This document shows positions 51,351-60,357 of a stretch of 64,000 nt of DNA, in pieces. The notes under the pieces were generated by a model, which searched no databases, was not told the origin of the DNA, and was given only the letters and a program-made list of their open reading frames with translations. The position numbers and the translations under genes are program-made. Source of the stretch: Pacificibacter marinus (GTDB lineage Bacteria; Pseudomonadota; Alphaproteobacteria; Rhodobacterales; Rhodobacteraceae); NCBI RefSeq assembly GCF_900109555.1, contig NZ_FNZV01000011.1, positions 63,813 to 127,812 of the forward strand, given 5' to 3'. How positions within the stretch are numbered: position 1 is the first letter of the stretch; every line of letters starts with the position of its first letter.

Positions 51351-52292
51351 ATGCTTGGAAAAACTGCAGGTGGGCTCTATTGGATGTCCCGTTTCTTGGA
51401 ACGCAGCGAAAACACCGCGCGTTTGATTGAGGCGGGCTTTCGGATTGCTCTGACCAGATCAAAAGACCCCGCATCCGAATGGAAATCCGTTCTGACAACC
51501 GCTGGTGTACGCGGTATTTATGATGCCAAATATGACAGCTACACGGCGGCACATGCTGTCGACTTTTTGCTCAGAGACACTGGCAACCCGTCCAGTGTTA
51601 TCTCGTCGATAGAAAACGCCCGCACAAATGCGCGTTTGGTGCGCACAGCGTTGACAACCGAAGTGTGGGAAGCCGTCAACGAAAGTTGGATGACGCTGAA
51701 AGCCGCTCTGAAAAAGCCCGTGAATGACACTCAACTGCCAGCTCTATTGGGCGAAATTCGTCGACACACGGCTTTGGTGCGCGGCGCTGTTCACGGCACG
51801 ATGTTGCGCAACGATATCTTTGATTTCACCCAAATAGGCACATCGCTGGAACGGGCTGATAACACAGCGCGGATCATTGATGTGAAATACTACACGCTCT
51901 TGCCCTCGGCCAGTTCAGTGGGATCGACCTTGGACAACGTGCAATGGGAAACGATCCTCAGATCTGTCTCAGCGCACCGTTCGTTTAAGTGGCTCAACAA
52001 TCACGATATTTCACCCGCAAGTATCGCTGAGTTCCTGATCCTTGATAACCGGTTTCCAAGATCATTGTCCTTTTGCAATCGCCTTTTGGATGACAGTCTT
52101 GGCTTTTTGGCGAAAGACTATGGCACCCGCCTGCCCTGTCATGACTTGATCGACATACAGCGCGATAAGATGCGCGAACACACAATTGCATCGATCTTTG
52201 ACGAAGGTCTGCATGTGTTCATCACGTCGTTCATCCATGACAACAACGCAATCGGGCTGCAGATTGAAAAAGACTATAGGTTCGTCAGATAG
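51351..52292 (+). CDS. Alpha-E domain protein
   Basis: 313-residue, almost entirely helical protein that begins LGKTAGGLYWMSRFLERSENTARLIEAG, the alpha-E signature with conserved RxxxxAEN-like elements (ERSENTAR, ERADNTARI). ATG 51351 follows the ATP-grasp stop by 5 bases, with GGAGGA upstream. It is the obligate partner of the ATP-grasp protein; its biochemical role is not established. Confidence 0.92.
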   Translation: MLGKTAGGLYWMSRFLERSENTARLIEAGFRIALTRSKDPASEWKSVLTTAGVRGIYDAKYDSYTAAHAVDFLLRDTGNPSSVISSIENARTNARLVRTALTTEVWEAVNESWMTLKAALKKPVNDTQLPALLGEIRRHTALVRGAVHGTMLRNDIFDFTQIGTSLERADNTARIIDVKYYTLLPSASSVGSTLDNVQWETILRSVSAHRSFKWLNNHDISPASIAEFLILDNRFPRSLSFCNRLLDDSLGFLAKDYGTRLPCHDLIDIQRDKMREHTIASIFDEGLHVFITSFIHDNNAIGLQIEKDYRFVR

Positions 52293-52304
52293 GCGTTTGA
52301 AAAC

Positions 52305-53102
52305 ATGAAATTGCACATCACACACACGAACACATACACCTATGACGCCCCCGTGCCCTACGGCTTGCAACAGGTGCGTTTGACCCCCATCACGACCAAA
52401 CACCAAACCGTTTTGGATTGGACGGTCGATATTGTGGGTGGCACACAAGAAGTGTCCTTTGACGATCAATACCAAAACAAAACGCTTTTGGTTTTGGCAG
52501 ATCGAGGCACCAGCGAAGTGACGGTGACAGTATCAGGCACCGTTGAAACCCACACCTCAGACGGGATATTCGGCAAAATCTATGGCACAGCGCCGCTATG
52601 GCATTTCTTGCAAAGCACGCCACGCACCAAACCTGGCAAAGGCATTCAAAAACTCGCCAAAGGCATCGCGCGCCAAACCTCAACGCTAGACGCTTTGCAC
52701 GATCTGTCGAAAGCCATCCTTGAGGTCGTGCCCTACGGCCAAGCCACCACATTTGCAGGCACAACAGCCGAAGAATCTCTCAGCGTCGGTGGCGGTGTCT
52801 GTCAGGATCACGCCCAAATATTCGTGTCCGCCGCACGGGTTGCCGGCATTCCCGCGCGCTATGTCAGTGGCTATCTGATGATGAATGATCGCATCGACCA
52901 AGACGCCAGTCACGCTTGGGCCGAGGCCCATATTGATGGTCTAGGCTGGGTCGGCTTTGATGTTTCAAACGGATATTCACCAGATGAACGCTATGTTCGG
53001 ATCGCCACAGGACGCGATTCCAGCGATGCATCACCTATTTCAGGCATGCGATTGGGCACAACCGCAGAATCGATGATTGTATCGCTGCAAGTTCAGCAAT
53101 AG
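52305..53102 (+). CDS. Transglutaminase-like protein with N-terminal beta domain (Anbu cluster)
   Basis: 265 residues. The N-terminal beta-rich half (KLHITHTNTYTYDAPVPYGLQQVRLTP) is followed by a transglutaminase core with catalytic Cys in GGGVCQDHAQIF, His in SHAWAEAHIDG and Asp in WVGFDVSNG. It is 12 bases after the alpha-E gene. By family it would be a peptidase or amidase working on peptides made by the ATP-grasp partner. Confidence 0.92.
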   Translation: MKLHITHTNTYTYDAPVPYGLQQVRLTPITTKHQTVLDWTVDIVGGTQEVSFDDQYQNKTLLVLADRGTSEVTVTVSGTVETHTSDGIFGKIYGTAPLWHFLQSTPRTKPGKGIQKLAKGIARQTSTLDALHDLSKAILEVVPYGQATTFAGTTAEESLSVGGGVCQDHAQIFVSAARVAGIPARYVSGYLMMNDRIDQDASHAWAEAHIDGLGWVGFDVSNGYSPDERYVRIATGRDSSDASPISGMRLGTTAESMIVSLQVQQ

Positions 53103-53150
53103 ATATATCAAACCTGATTTTCTGTCTTTTATCCAAAACTGGACCACAAA

Positions 53151-53885
53151 ATGACCTATTGCGTTGGACTTCGCTTGAACAAAGGCCTTGTCTTCATGTC
53201 AGACACCCGCACGAATGCAGGGGTCGATAATTTCTCGGTCACCAAGAAAATGTTCACATGGGATGTGCCCGGCGAACGGGTCATCACCGTGATGACCGCT
53301 GGTAATCTCGCGACCACCCAAGCCTTGGTCAGCTTGCTGGATGAGCGCTCTAAAATCCTTGCAGAACGCAGCCCGACAATCATGGAATTGCCCACGATGT
53401 TCCAAGTGGCACGTCTGGTTGGGGCAACGCTGAAAGAAGTGATCATCGACAGCAACCCCGAGGGCCAAGAAGCGGCAACCAAATTCAGGGCTTCGGTCAT
53501 CTTGGGCGGCCAGATCAAAGGCGGCTCACCCACGTTGTTCATGATCTACCCAGAAGGCAACTTTATCGAGATCACCGACGACAGCCCATTCTTTCAAATC
53601 GGCGAAGCCAAATACGGCAAACCGATCCTTGTACGCGCCTTTGACCCTGACATGAGCTTTGAAGACACAATCAAATTGCTGTTGGTCTCATTTGATTCAA
53701 CCATCAAAGCGAACCTGTCAGTTGGTATGCCGCTTGATTTGCAAATCTATGCCAAAGACAGCTTTGAAGTGCGCAACATGAACCGCATCGAAGCAGATGA
53801 CCCGTATTTTGAATCCATCTCATCAGGCTGGGGCGAAGCTTTGCGCACGGCTTTGACACAACTGCCAAGCTATAAACTCGACTAA
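53151..53885 (+). CDS. Anbu (HslV/20S-related) proteasome-type peptidase
   Basis: 244 residues, family length. Removal of Met1 exposes Thr2 (MTYCVGLRL), the N-terminal nucleophile. Asp18 (SDTRTNAG) and Lys33 in SVTKKMF correspond to the other catalytic residues of proteasome subunits. No dedicated unfoldase gene is nearby. Anbu forms an open ring assembly and is encoded with ATP-grasp, alpha-E and transglutaminase genes, exactly as here, which suggests a linked peptide-synthesis/degradation system. Confidence 0.93.
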   Translation: MTYCVGLRLNKGLVFMSDTRTNAGVDNFSVTKKMFTWDVPGERVITVMTAGNLATTQALVSLLDERSKILAERSPTIMELPTMFQVARLVGATLKEVIIDSNPEGQEAATKFRASVILGGQIKGGSPTLFMIYPEGNFIEITDDSPFFQIGEAKYGKPILVRAFDPDMSFEDTIKLLLVSFDSTIKANLSVGMPLDLQIYAKDSFEVRNMNRIEADDPYFESISSGWGEALRTALTQLPSYKLD

Positions 53886-53898
53886 GGTCGTCATACGA

Positions 53899-53926
53899 GG
53901 GGCGCGGCAAAATAATCCCGCGCCCC
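53899..53926. terminator. Bidirectional terminator between Anbu and iolB
   Basis: GGGGCGCGG / CCGCGCCCC, a perfect 9-bp GC stem with a 10-base loop in the 69-base gap between convergent operons. Confidence 0.8.
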
Positions 53927-53954
53927 CGCATAAAACCCAACGCATTTCACACCA

Positions 53955-54761
53955 TCATGCGTCGCGTTTCATAATCCATTCCACCTCAGGGGCCGCGACG
54001 AACCGCCATTTGCGCAACGGACCCGCCATCACATTGAGATAGTACATCTCAAACCCATGCGGTGCCCCGCACGGGTGATGTCCACGCGGCACACACACAA
54101 CATCGCCGTCATGCACAGCCATGGTTTCATCCAGCGACCGATCATCGGTGTACACCCGCTGAATGCCAAACCCGTCCGCAGGGTTGAGACGGTGATAATA
54201 GGTTTCCTCAAGATAGGTGATGTTCGGATAATCATCTTCGTCATGACGGTGGCTTGGATACGATGACCAATTGCCCGCAGGCGTGAACACTTCAGTCACC
54301 AAAAGACTGTCGCAATAGGCTTCGTTTTCCATCGCAATGTTGTTGATGTGGCGCGTGTTGGCCCCTACCCCGCGCTGTGTCAGCGTGATCCCGTCCGGCC
54401 CGATGCGCCGTGCTTGGTGCCCCGATTTCCCCGGCGCTTTGCACACCGCGATGGTGCACTCCGTCGTGGCGGTGGCCGTCCAATCGTTGTCATTGGGCAC
54501 GTACAAACAATGGGGCGGCGTTTTTTCAAACACACTCATCCGGTCGCCCAACTCGCCCCAATCCTGACCTGCTGCGGTGAATGTGGCTTTACCTTCGACC
54601 ATCACCAAAATGACCTCTTGCTGTCCCGTCACATCTGATACGTTTTCCCCTGCCCGCAAGCGGTGCAAATCAAACCCGACATAGCGCCATCCCGCGCTTT
54701 CAGGCGTGATTTGGTGAACTTTTCCGTGCGTGCCAAAGGGGCGTTTGAGAAGATCAGGCAT
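53955..54761 (-). CDS. iolB: 5-deoxy-glucuronate isomerase
   Basis: 268-residue bicupin. It isomerises 5-deoxy-glucuronate to 5-dehydro-2-deoxy-D-gluconate in myo-inositol breakdown. The metal residues lie in YPSHRHDEDDYPNITYLEE and the segment VPRGHHPCGAPHGFEMYYLNVM is typical. It is the last gene of the minus-strand iol operon, 9 bases after iolE. Confidence 0.95.
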   Translation of the reverse strand: MPDLLKRPFGTHGKVHQITPESAGWRYVGFDLHRLRAGENVSDVTGQQEVILVMVEGKATFTAAGQDWGELGDRMSVFEKTPPHCLYVPNDNDWTATATTECTIAVCKAPGKSGHQARRIGPDGITLTQRGVGANTRHINNIAMENEAYCDSLLVTEVFTPAGNWSSYPSHRHDEDDYPNITYLEETYYHRLNPADGFGIQRVYTDDRSLDETMAVHDGDVVCVPRGHHPCGAPHGFEMYYLNVMAGPLRKWRFVAAPEVEWIMKRDA

Positions 54762-54770
54762 AAAATTTCC

Positions 54771-55667
54771 TTAGATAAGTCCTGTTTCAGCGGCCAGACG
54801 TTTGAGCGTGGCCAGACCAAGCGTTTGATACAAAAGCGGGTTACGCACGTGTGGGTCTTGTTCCGCCTCAATCACGATCCACCCATCGTATTTGGCATCG
54901 CTTAGCAATTGCACCAAAGGCGCAAAATCCACCGCGCCCTCTTGATCACCGGGCACCGTGAACACATTGCTTCGCACAGCGTCCATAAACGACCAGCCGC
55001 CTGTCTCAGCCATATCACGTACCGCAGGGCGCACGTTTTTGGCGTGAAAGTGCCCGACACGGTCGATATATTTGGCCAAAACCGTAGCAGGGTCACCCCC
55101 GCCATAATAGCAATGACCCGCATCAAACAAAAGTTTGGTCGCAGGGCCTGTCGCTGCCATAAAGGCATCAATATCTGCGGGGCTCTGCACAATCGTGCCC
55201 ATGTGATGATGGTAAACCAACGTGATGCCTTGATCGGCACAGTATTTGGCGATTTCTTCGACCTTTGCGCCAAAATCCACCATGCTTTCGGCATCCAAAA
55301 CAGGACGTTCAGACAATGGTTGCGCCAGTTCTTGCACCGAATTGGATGTCTCGCACACGATACACACCTTGCACCCGTTGTGTTTGAGTTTGTCCAATTG
55401 CGGCTGGATCGCACGTTTTTCATCTTCGACAGATTGCGTCAAAAGATTGAGCGAATGCCACCCCGAGATGAACTGCAACCCATAGCTGCCAAGCAACACT
55501 TTGAGCGCCTCAGGATCATCTTGCGGCCAACGATGCCCATTTTCGATCCCGTCAAAACCGATGAGATTGCCTGCCTCATGCAAAATACGCTCAGTGGGAA
55601 TATCCGCGCCAAGGCTTTGGTCGTCGTCATTGGCCCATGCAATTGGATTTGTACCGAATTTGATCAT
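54771..55667 (-). CDS. iolE: myo-inosose-2 dehydratase
   Basis: 298-residue TIM barrel that dehydrates 2-keto-myo-inositol to a trihydroxycyclohexanedione. Characteristic blocks are GTNPIAWANDDDQSLG at the N-terminus, YHHHMGTIVQSP and LLFDAGHCYYGG, with metal-binding Glu/Asp/His. It lies 8 bases after iolD in the operon. Full length, no anomaly. Confidence 0.95.
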   Translation of the reverse strand: MIKFGTNPIAWANDDDQSLGADIPTERILHEAGNLIGFDGIENGHRWPQDDPEALKVLLGSYGLQFISGWHSLNLLTQSVEDEKRAIQPQLDKLKHNGCKVCIVCETSNSVQELAQPLSERPVLDAESMVDFGAKVEEIAKYCADQGITLVYHHHMGTIVQSPADIDAFMAATGPATKLLFDAGHCYYGGGDPATVLAKYIDRVGHFHAKNVRPAVRDMAETGGWSFMDAVRSNVFTVPGDQEGAVDFAPLVQLLSDAKYDGWIVIEAEQDPHVRNPLLYQTLGLATLKRLAAETGLI

Positions 55668-55675
55668 ATCGATTC

Positions 55676-57517
55676 TCAGTTTATGGTGCGTTGATTGAGC
55701 ACGTTTTCAATATAGGTCGCGCGAACACGGTCGATGCCGCCCACTTCGGGTACAGCCACATCCCACCACGTGCCGCCACCTGACGTATTGGGCACAGGAC
55801 CAGGGCCATGTTGCGCGGTGGTTTCAATGACAATTACCGTGGGAATATCACGACTGCGCGCCGCTATAATCTCGGTCTGCAATTGGGTGACATCCGCCGC
55901 TTTGACAGTATGCGCGCCCATCGATCCTGCGTGGGCAACGTAATCAATGGCAGGCTGCGCCTCAATGTTGCAATCCACATACATGTTGTTAAACGGCACA
56001 CCGCTACTGGCCTTTTGCAGCCGATTGATACAGCCGTAACCAGAGTTGTCGGTCAAAATCACTGTGAACGGCACGCGGCGCATCACGGCTGTCGCCAATT
56101 CGGAATTGGCCATCATGTAAGACCCGTCCCCGACAAAGCAAATCACCTCGCGCTCAGGGCATGCCAACTTGACCCCCATCGCGCCCGCGATCTCGTAGCC
56201 CATGCACGAAAATCCGTATTCCATATGATAGCCGCCTTGCGACGGTTGCCACAAAAGCTTCAGCGCCCCCGGCATTGTCCCCGCCGCACACATCGCAATG
56301 GTTTGATCGCTCGACGCACGTTGCACCGCACCAATCACTTGAGCGTCCGTGGGCAAAGCCACCAAATCGCTGGGGACCGCGCAATGCGCATCAACTGCCG
56401 CCAGCCAAGCAGCACGAGACCCCGCATCAAACGCAGCAGCACGATGATCCCCAAGAGCTGTCGTCAGCGCCTCAAGCGTGATTTTCGCATCGCCCACAAG
56501 ACCCACAGCGCCGTGACGATCCGCGTCATACCCGTGAATGTTGATTGAGACAAATTTGACCTTCGCATTCTTGTACATCGCGCGCGATCCAGTAGTGAAA
56601 TCTTGGAATCGAGTGCCCACACCGATAACCAAATCTGCCGCTTCAGACAACTCATTCGCAGCCGCCGATCCATCAACGCCAGAAGCACCAAAGTTCATCG
56701 GATGACTTTGCGCCAACGCGGATTTCCCCGCTTGAGTTTCAGTCACGGGAATCCCGTGCTTCATAGAAAAATCGGCCAGCGTTTCTTCAGCCTGCGCATA
56801 AATTACACCCCCGCCCGCGATGATGATCGGGTTTTGCGCCGCACGGATCAAATCCGCCACCTCGGCCAACTCACGCGCATCTGGTGCAGGGCGACGAATA
56901 TGCCAAACACGAGGTTCAAAAAACGCCTCGGGATAATCATAGGCCTCGGCCTGCACATCTTGGCAAAATGACAACGTCGCAGGGCCGCAATTGGCCGGAT
57001 CCGTCATCACCCGCAACGCCCGCGGCAAAGCGCTTAAGATATGCTCAGGCCGCGTGATGCGATCAAAATACCGCGACACAGGGCGCAAACAATCATTGGC
57101 AGACACAGTGCCATCGTCAAAGTCCTCGACCTGTTGCAACACAGGATCAGGGCGGCGATTGGCAAAGACATCCCCCGCCACAATCAACATTGGCAAGCGG
57201 TTCACATGGGCCAAAGCCGCAGCGGTCACAAGGTTCGTTGACCCCGGCCCAATTGACGTGGTGACAGCCATCGCACGAGTGCGTTTTTTGGCCTTGGCAT
57301 AGGCAATCGCGGTGTGGCCCATGGTCTGCTCATTTTGACCACGCCATGTCGGGAAATCATCTTTCGCATCATACAGCGCCGCGCCAATCCCCGCCACATT
57401 GCCATGACCAAAAATCGCCCACATGCCCTCGATAAAGCGCTCCCCCTCAGGCGTCATTTGCACGCTCAACCATTTAATCATCGCTTGAGCTGCGGTCAGT
57501 CGGATGGTGTTCGTCAT
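55676..57517 (-). CDS. iolD: 3D-(3,5/4)-trihydroxycyclohexane-1,2-dione acylhydrolase (decyclizing)
   Basis: 613-residue thiamine-diphosphate enzyme that opens the ring of the inositol intermediate to 5-deoxy-glucuronate. N-terminal domain LTAAQAMIKWLSVQ; TPP motif GDGSYMMANSELATAVM with NSGYGCINRLQ. ATG 57517 has AGGAG about 10 bases before it and gives the standard N-terminus. It follows iolC by 14 bases. Confidence 0.95.
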   Translation of the reverse strand: MTNTIRLTAAQAMIKWLSVQMTPEGERFIEGMWAIFGHGNVAGIGAALYDAKDDFPTWRGQNEQTMGHTAIAYAKAKKRTRAMAVTTSIGPGSTNLVTAAALAHVNRLPMLIVAGDVFANRRPDPVLQQVEDFDDGTVSANDCLRPVSRYFDRITRPEHILSALPRALRVMTDPANCGPATLSFCQDVQAEAYDYPEAFFEPRVWHIRRPAPDARELAEVADLIRAAQNPIIIAGGGVIYAQAEETLADFSMKHGIPVTETQAGKSALAQSHPMNFGASGVDGSAAANELSEAADLVIGVGTRFQDFTTGSRAMYKNAKVKFVSINIHGYDADRHGAVGLVGDAKITLEALTTALGDHRAAAFDAGSRAAWLAAVDAHCAVPSDLVALPTDAQVIGAVQRASSDQTIAMCAAGTMPGALKLLWQPSQGGYHMEYGFSCMGYEIAGAMGVKLACPEREVICFVGDGSYMMANSELATAVMRRVPFTVILTDNSGYGCINRLQKASSGVPFNNMYVDCNIEAQPAIDYVAHAGSMGAHTVKAADVTQLQTEIIAARSRDIPTVIVIETTAQHGPGPVPNTSGGGTWWDVAVPEVGGIDRVRATYIENVLNQRTIN

Positions 57518-57531
57518 CTCTAAATCTCCTG

Positions 57532-59463
57532 TCACATGATCGCTTTATCGCGAGCCGCATCCCAGACAGCGCACAACCGCGCATAGCGGGATGCCATTTG
57601 ATCAATTGCCGCTTCATCCGTCATATCCCCTGCAAGCCAAGCGCGCGCTGCATCCCCAAAAATGGTTCTGCCAACGGCAAACCCTTTGACCAATGGAAAT
57701 CCAGCTGCGATCTCAAACGATGCCGCCAAATCGGCCTCGGGTGCATCCAAACCCAGCACGACAATGCCCCGCGTGTGACGATCATTGTCTTCAATCGCTT
57801 TGACGCAAGCGGCCCAGCCTTGTGCATCGGCCATGGGTTCCAGTTTCCACCAATCGGGGTAAATGCCTGCTGCATAGAATTGCCGGATCAACGTCGCAGT
57901 GGTTTGCGGCGTGATGGTCCCGACTTTTGATGGGATGACTTCCAACAAAAATTCCAACGCATTTCGCCGCGCGGATTCGAACAAGCGTTTGACCGTGGCT
58001 TCTTGGTTGGCGCGCATTGCAGCGTCATCATCTGGGTGGCAAAAACATAAACATTTGACAACATTCTCGCGCGCCCATGCAGTCAATCCGCCAAAGTCAG
58101 CACCCAATTCAGGTTCCAGCGTGAGCGGACGCGAGGCGGGCCATTCCGTAGGCCGCCCGATCCACAAACCCGACCCAGAGGCCGCGTGCAACGCGGATCG
58201 CCCAATCCGATTGTCGCACAAAATGCCGTAACCATCTTGGCCGTTTTGCACCTGAATAGCCGCTTTGAGACACAGCTCTTTAAACGCACCACCGCGTTCA
58301 ATTGTATAGCCTTCCATCTCTTCCAACTGCACACGGTGGTCGAATGCAAAGACCCGCATCGTGCTCCAATCGCCCGCCGTTCGGGTGTGACGTGTTGTGG
58401 CCCAGTGGATTTGTTCCAACGTCGGATCATTGCGCAAATCTTTTTGCACCACACCGCGTTTTAGGAAAAATTCCAGCTCTTCTTCGCTGGGATAGGCTGG
58501 TGTGCAGCCGTGGCGCGACACCGCAAAAGCACCGCAAGCGTTGGCGTATTTCAACGCCAAAGGCCAATCGGCATCATACGGATCATCGGCTTGCATCCAC
58601 CCTTTGAGCAGGCCAGAAAAAAACCCATCGCCCGCGCCCAAAACGTTGAACACCTCAATCGGAAAGCCTTGGCCCGTTTGACCATCATCCAGACTTTTAG
58701 GGATCGTATTTTGAAACGCCGACGCGCCAAGTGCGCCGCGTTTGCACACCAATGTCGCCTTTGATTTTTCCCGCACAGCGGACAAAGCTTTAAGCGTATC
58801 TGTGGACCCGCCTGCGATGTGAAACTCTTCTTCTGTGCCCACGATCAAATCGAAATAGTGCAGCGTGGACAATAATTTATCTGTCACCTCTTGGCTTTCA
58901 ACAAAGCGGCTTTCACCATCGCCATGCCCAGCCATGCCCCAAAGATTGGGACGGTAATCGATATCAAGCGCCGTGCGCAGACCGTGTTTACGCGCCAGTT
59001 TCAACGCCTTGATCACGGCCGCCGCGGTGCGCGGATTGGACAGATGCGTGCCAGTGACAACAACAGCGCGGGCGCGTTTGATAAAGCTTTCGTCAATGTC
59101 ATCTTCGCACAGCGCCATGTCGGCACAGTCTTGGCGGTAAAAGATCAACGGGAACTGTTCTTCGTCGCGAATGCCCAGAATAACCAAGGCTGTCAAACGA
59201 TCAGGATCGGTGACAACGGCATCGGTGCACACGCCTTCGCGGCCCAGTTGTTCTAAGATGAAACGGCCCATGTGTTCGTCGCCCACACGGCTGATCAGCG
59301 CGGTTTTCAACCCAAGACGCGCGGTGCCACAGGCGATGTTTGTCGGCGACCCGCCGATGTATTTTTCAAACGATCCCATGTCCTCTAAACGGCCACCGAT
59401 TTGTGCGCCATAAAGATCAACGCCTGCGCGCCCTATCGTGATTACGTCAATGTCTTTGGTCAT
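57532..59463 (-). CDS. iolC: 5-dehydro-2-deoxygluconokinase fused to a DUF2090 aldolase-like domain
   Basis: 643 residues. The first 330 are a PfkB sugar kinase (GRAGVDLYGAQIGGRLED; GAGDGFFSGLLKG with the catalytic Asp) that phosphorylates 5-dehydro-2-deoxygluconate. The remainder (from about 350, MRVFAFDHRVQLEEM) is DUF2090, an aldolase-like TIM barrel which may perform the following cleavage (the IolJ step). This fused form is common in Rhodobacteraceae and other proteobacteria. First gene of the iolC-D-E-B unit. Confidence 0.94.
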   Translation of the reverse strand: MTKDIDVITIGRAGVDLYGAQIGGRLEDMGSFEKYIGGSPTNIACGTARLGLKTALISRVGDEHMGRFILEQLGREGVCTDAVVTDPDRLTALVILGIRDEEQFPLIFYRQDCADMALCEDDIDESFIKRARAVVVTGTHLSNPRTAAAVIKALKLARKHGLRTALDIDYRPNLWGMAGHGDGESRFVESQEVTDKLLSTLHYFDLIVGTEEEFHIAGGSTDTLKALSAVREKSKATLVCKRGALGASAFQNTIPKSLDDGQTGQGFPIEVFNVLGAGDGFFSGLLKGWMQADDPYDADWPLALKYANACGAFAVSRHGCTPAYPSEEELEFFLKRGVVQKDLRNDPTLEQIHWATTRHTRTAGDWSTMRVFAFDHRVQLEEMEGYTIERGGAFKELCLKAAIQVQNGQDGYGILCDNRIGRSALHAASGSGLWIGRPTEWPASRPLTLEPELGADFGGLTAWARENVVKCLCFCHPDDDAAMRANQEATVKRLFESARRNALEFLLEVIPSKVGTITPQTTATLIRQFYAAGIYPDWWKLEPMADAQGWAACVKAIEDNDRHTRGIVVLGLDAPEADLAASFEIAAGFPLVKGFAVGRTIFGDAARAWLAGDMTDEAAIDQMASRYARLCAVWDAARDKAIM

Positions 59464-59508
59464 AGCTTTGGTGCCTTTGCTCGGCGTATCAGAGAAAAAT
59501 TATGTGCT

Positions 59509-59549
59509 CCCAACAGACAGGCCGTTTCGTTTTGTGCCTGTCTGTTGGG
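59509..59549 (-). terminator. Terminator of the inositol ABC transporter unit
   Basis: Perfect 14-bp inverted repeat CCCAACAGACAGGC / GCCTGTCTGTTGGG, 17 bases after the ATPase stop on the minus strand. In that direction it is followed shortly by AATTTTTCT. It separates the transporter transcript from iolC-D-E-B. Confidence 0.85.
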
Positions 59550-59566
59550 CTGTCAAATCGCAATCA

Positions 59567-60355
59567 TCACTCGGCTTGAATGTCTTGCAGTTCTTTCGCA
59601 AGATCACCGATGTCAGATCCGCCAGCCATCAAACGGCGGATTTCGTCATGTTCCAGATCCGCTTTGGCCCCACCCCCAATCACCTCGCCAAGGGCAAGAA
59701 AGGTGTAGCGGTCCGCGACAAGCTGCGAATGGATTTCATTGTGCGTGATAAAAATGATCGCGATGTCGCCACGGGCTCGCACGCGCATCATCGTTTTTAG
59801 CACACCCATTTGCTGCTTTTGACCCAACGCCGATGTCGGTTCGTCAAGGATCAACACTTTAGCGCCAAAATAAATGGCCCGCGCAATGGCAAGCGTTTGA
59901 CGTTGACCGCCAGACATCGTGCCGACAGCTTGACGTGGATCAGACACATCTATGCCGATCTTAACCATTTCCGCATGGGCGATTTCATCCATCTTGGTCA
60001 TGTCAAGCAACCCGAATGGCGCCACACCGCGATACAACTCGCGCCCCATAAAGAAGTTGCGCGTCACACTCATCAATGGGTTGATCGCCAAGTCTTGATA
60101 AACCGTGCCGATCCCTGCGTTTGACGCATCGCGTGGCGAGGCAAATTTCATCTCAGCGCCTTCGACGAAAATCTTGCCTGCCGTGGGTTGATGCACTCCT
60201 GACAAAATCTTGATCAACGTCGATTTCCCAGCACCGTTGTCCCCCAAAAGTGCCAGAACTTCGCCTTTGTACACTTCCAAATCTATGCCATTGAGCGCCG
60301 TGAAAGGCCCGAATTTTTTGGTTAAACCCTGTGTGCGAATAAGTGGTTCGGCCAT
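59567..60355 (-). CDS. CUT2-type sugar ABC ATPase, probable myo-inositol importer
   Basis: 262-residue single-domain ATPase: Walker A GDNGAGKST, signature MSGGQRQTLAIA, Walker B VLILDEPTSALG, H-loop FITHNE. ATG 60355 is used; a TTG six bases upstream overlaps the permease stop. Most CUT2 ATPases are tandem doubles of about 500 residues; this half-size form is the type found with IatA/FrcA-like systems in alphaproteobacteria. Its place in the iol operon makes inositol the likely cargo. Confidence 0.9.
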   Translation of the reverse strand: MAEPLIRTQGLTKKFGPFTALNGIDLEVYKGEVLALLGDNGAGKSTLIKILSGVHQPTAGKIFVEGAEMKFASPRDASNAGIGTVYQDLAINPLMSVTRNFFMGRELYRGVAPFGLLDMTKMDEIAHAEMVKIGIDVSDPRQAVGTMSGGQRQTLAIARAIYFGAKVLILDEPTSALGQKQQMGVLKTMMRVRARGDIAIIFITHNEIHSQLVADRYTFLALGEVIGGGAKADLEHDEIRRLMAGGSDIGDLAKELQDIQAE

Positions 60356-60357
60356 GA

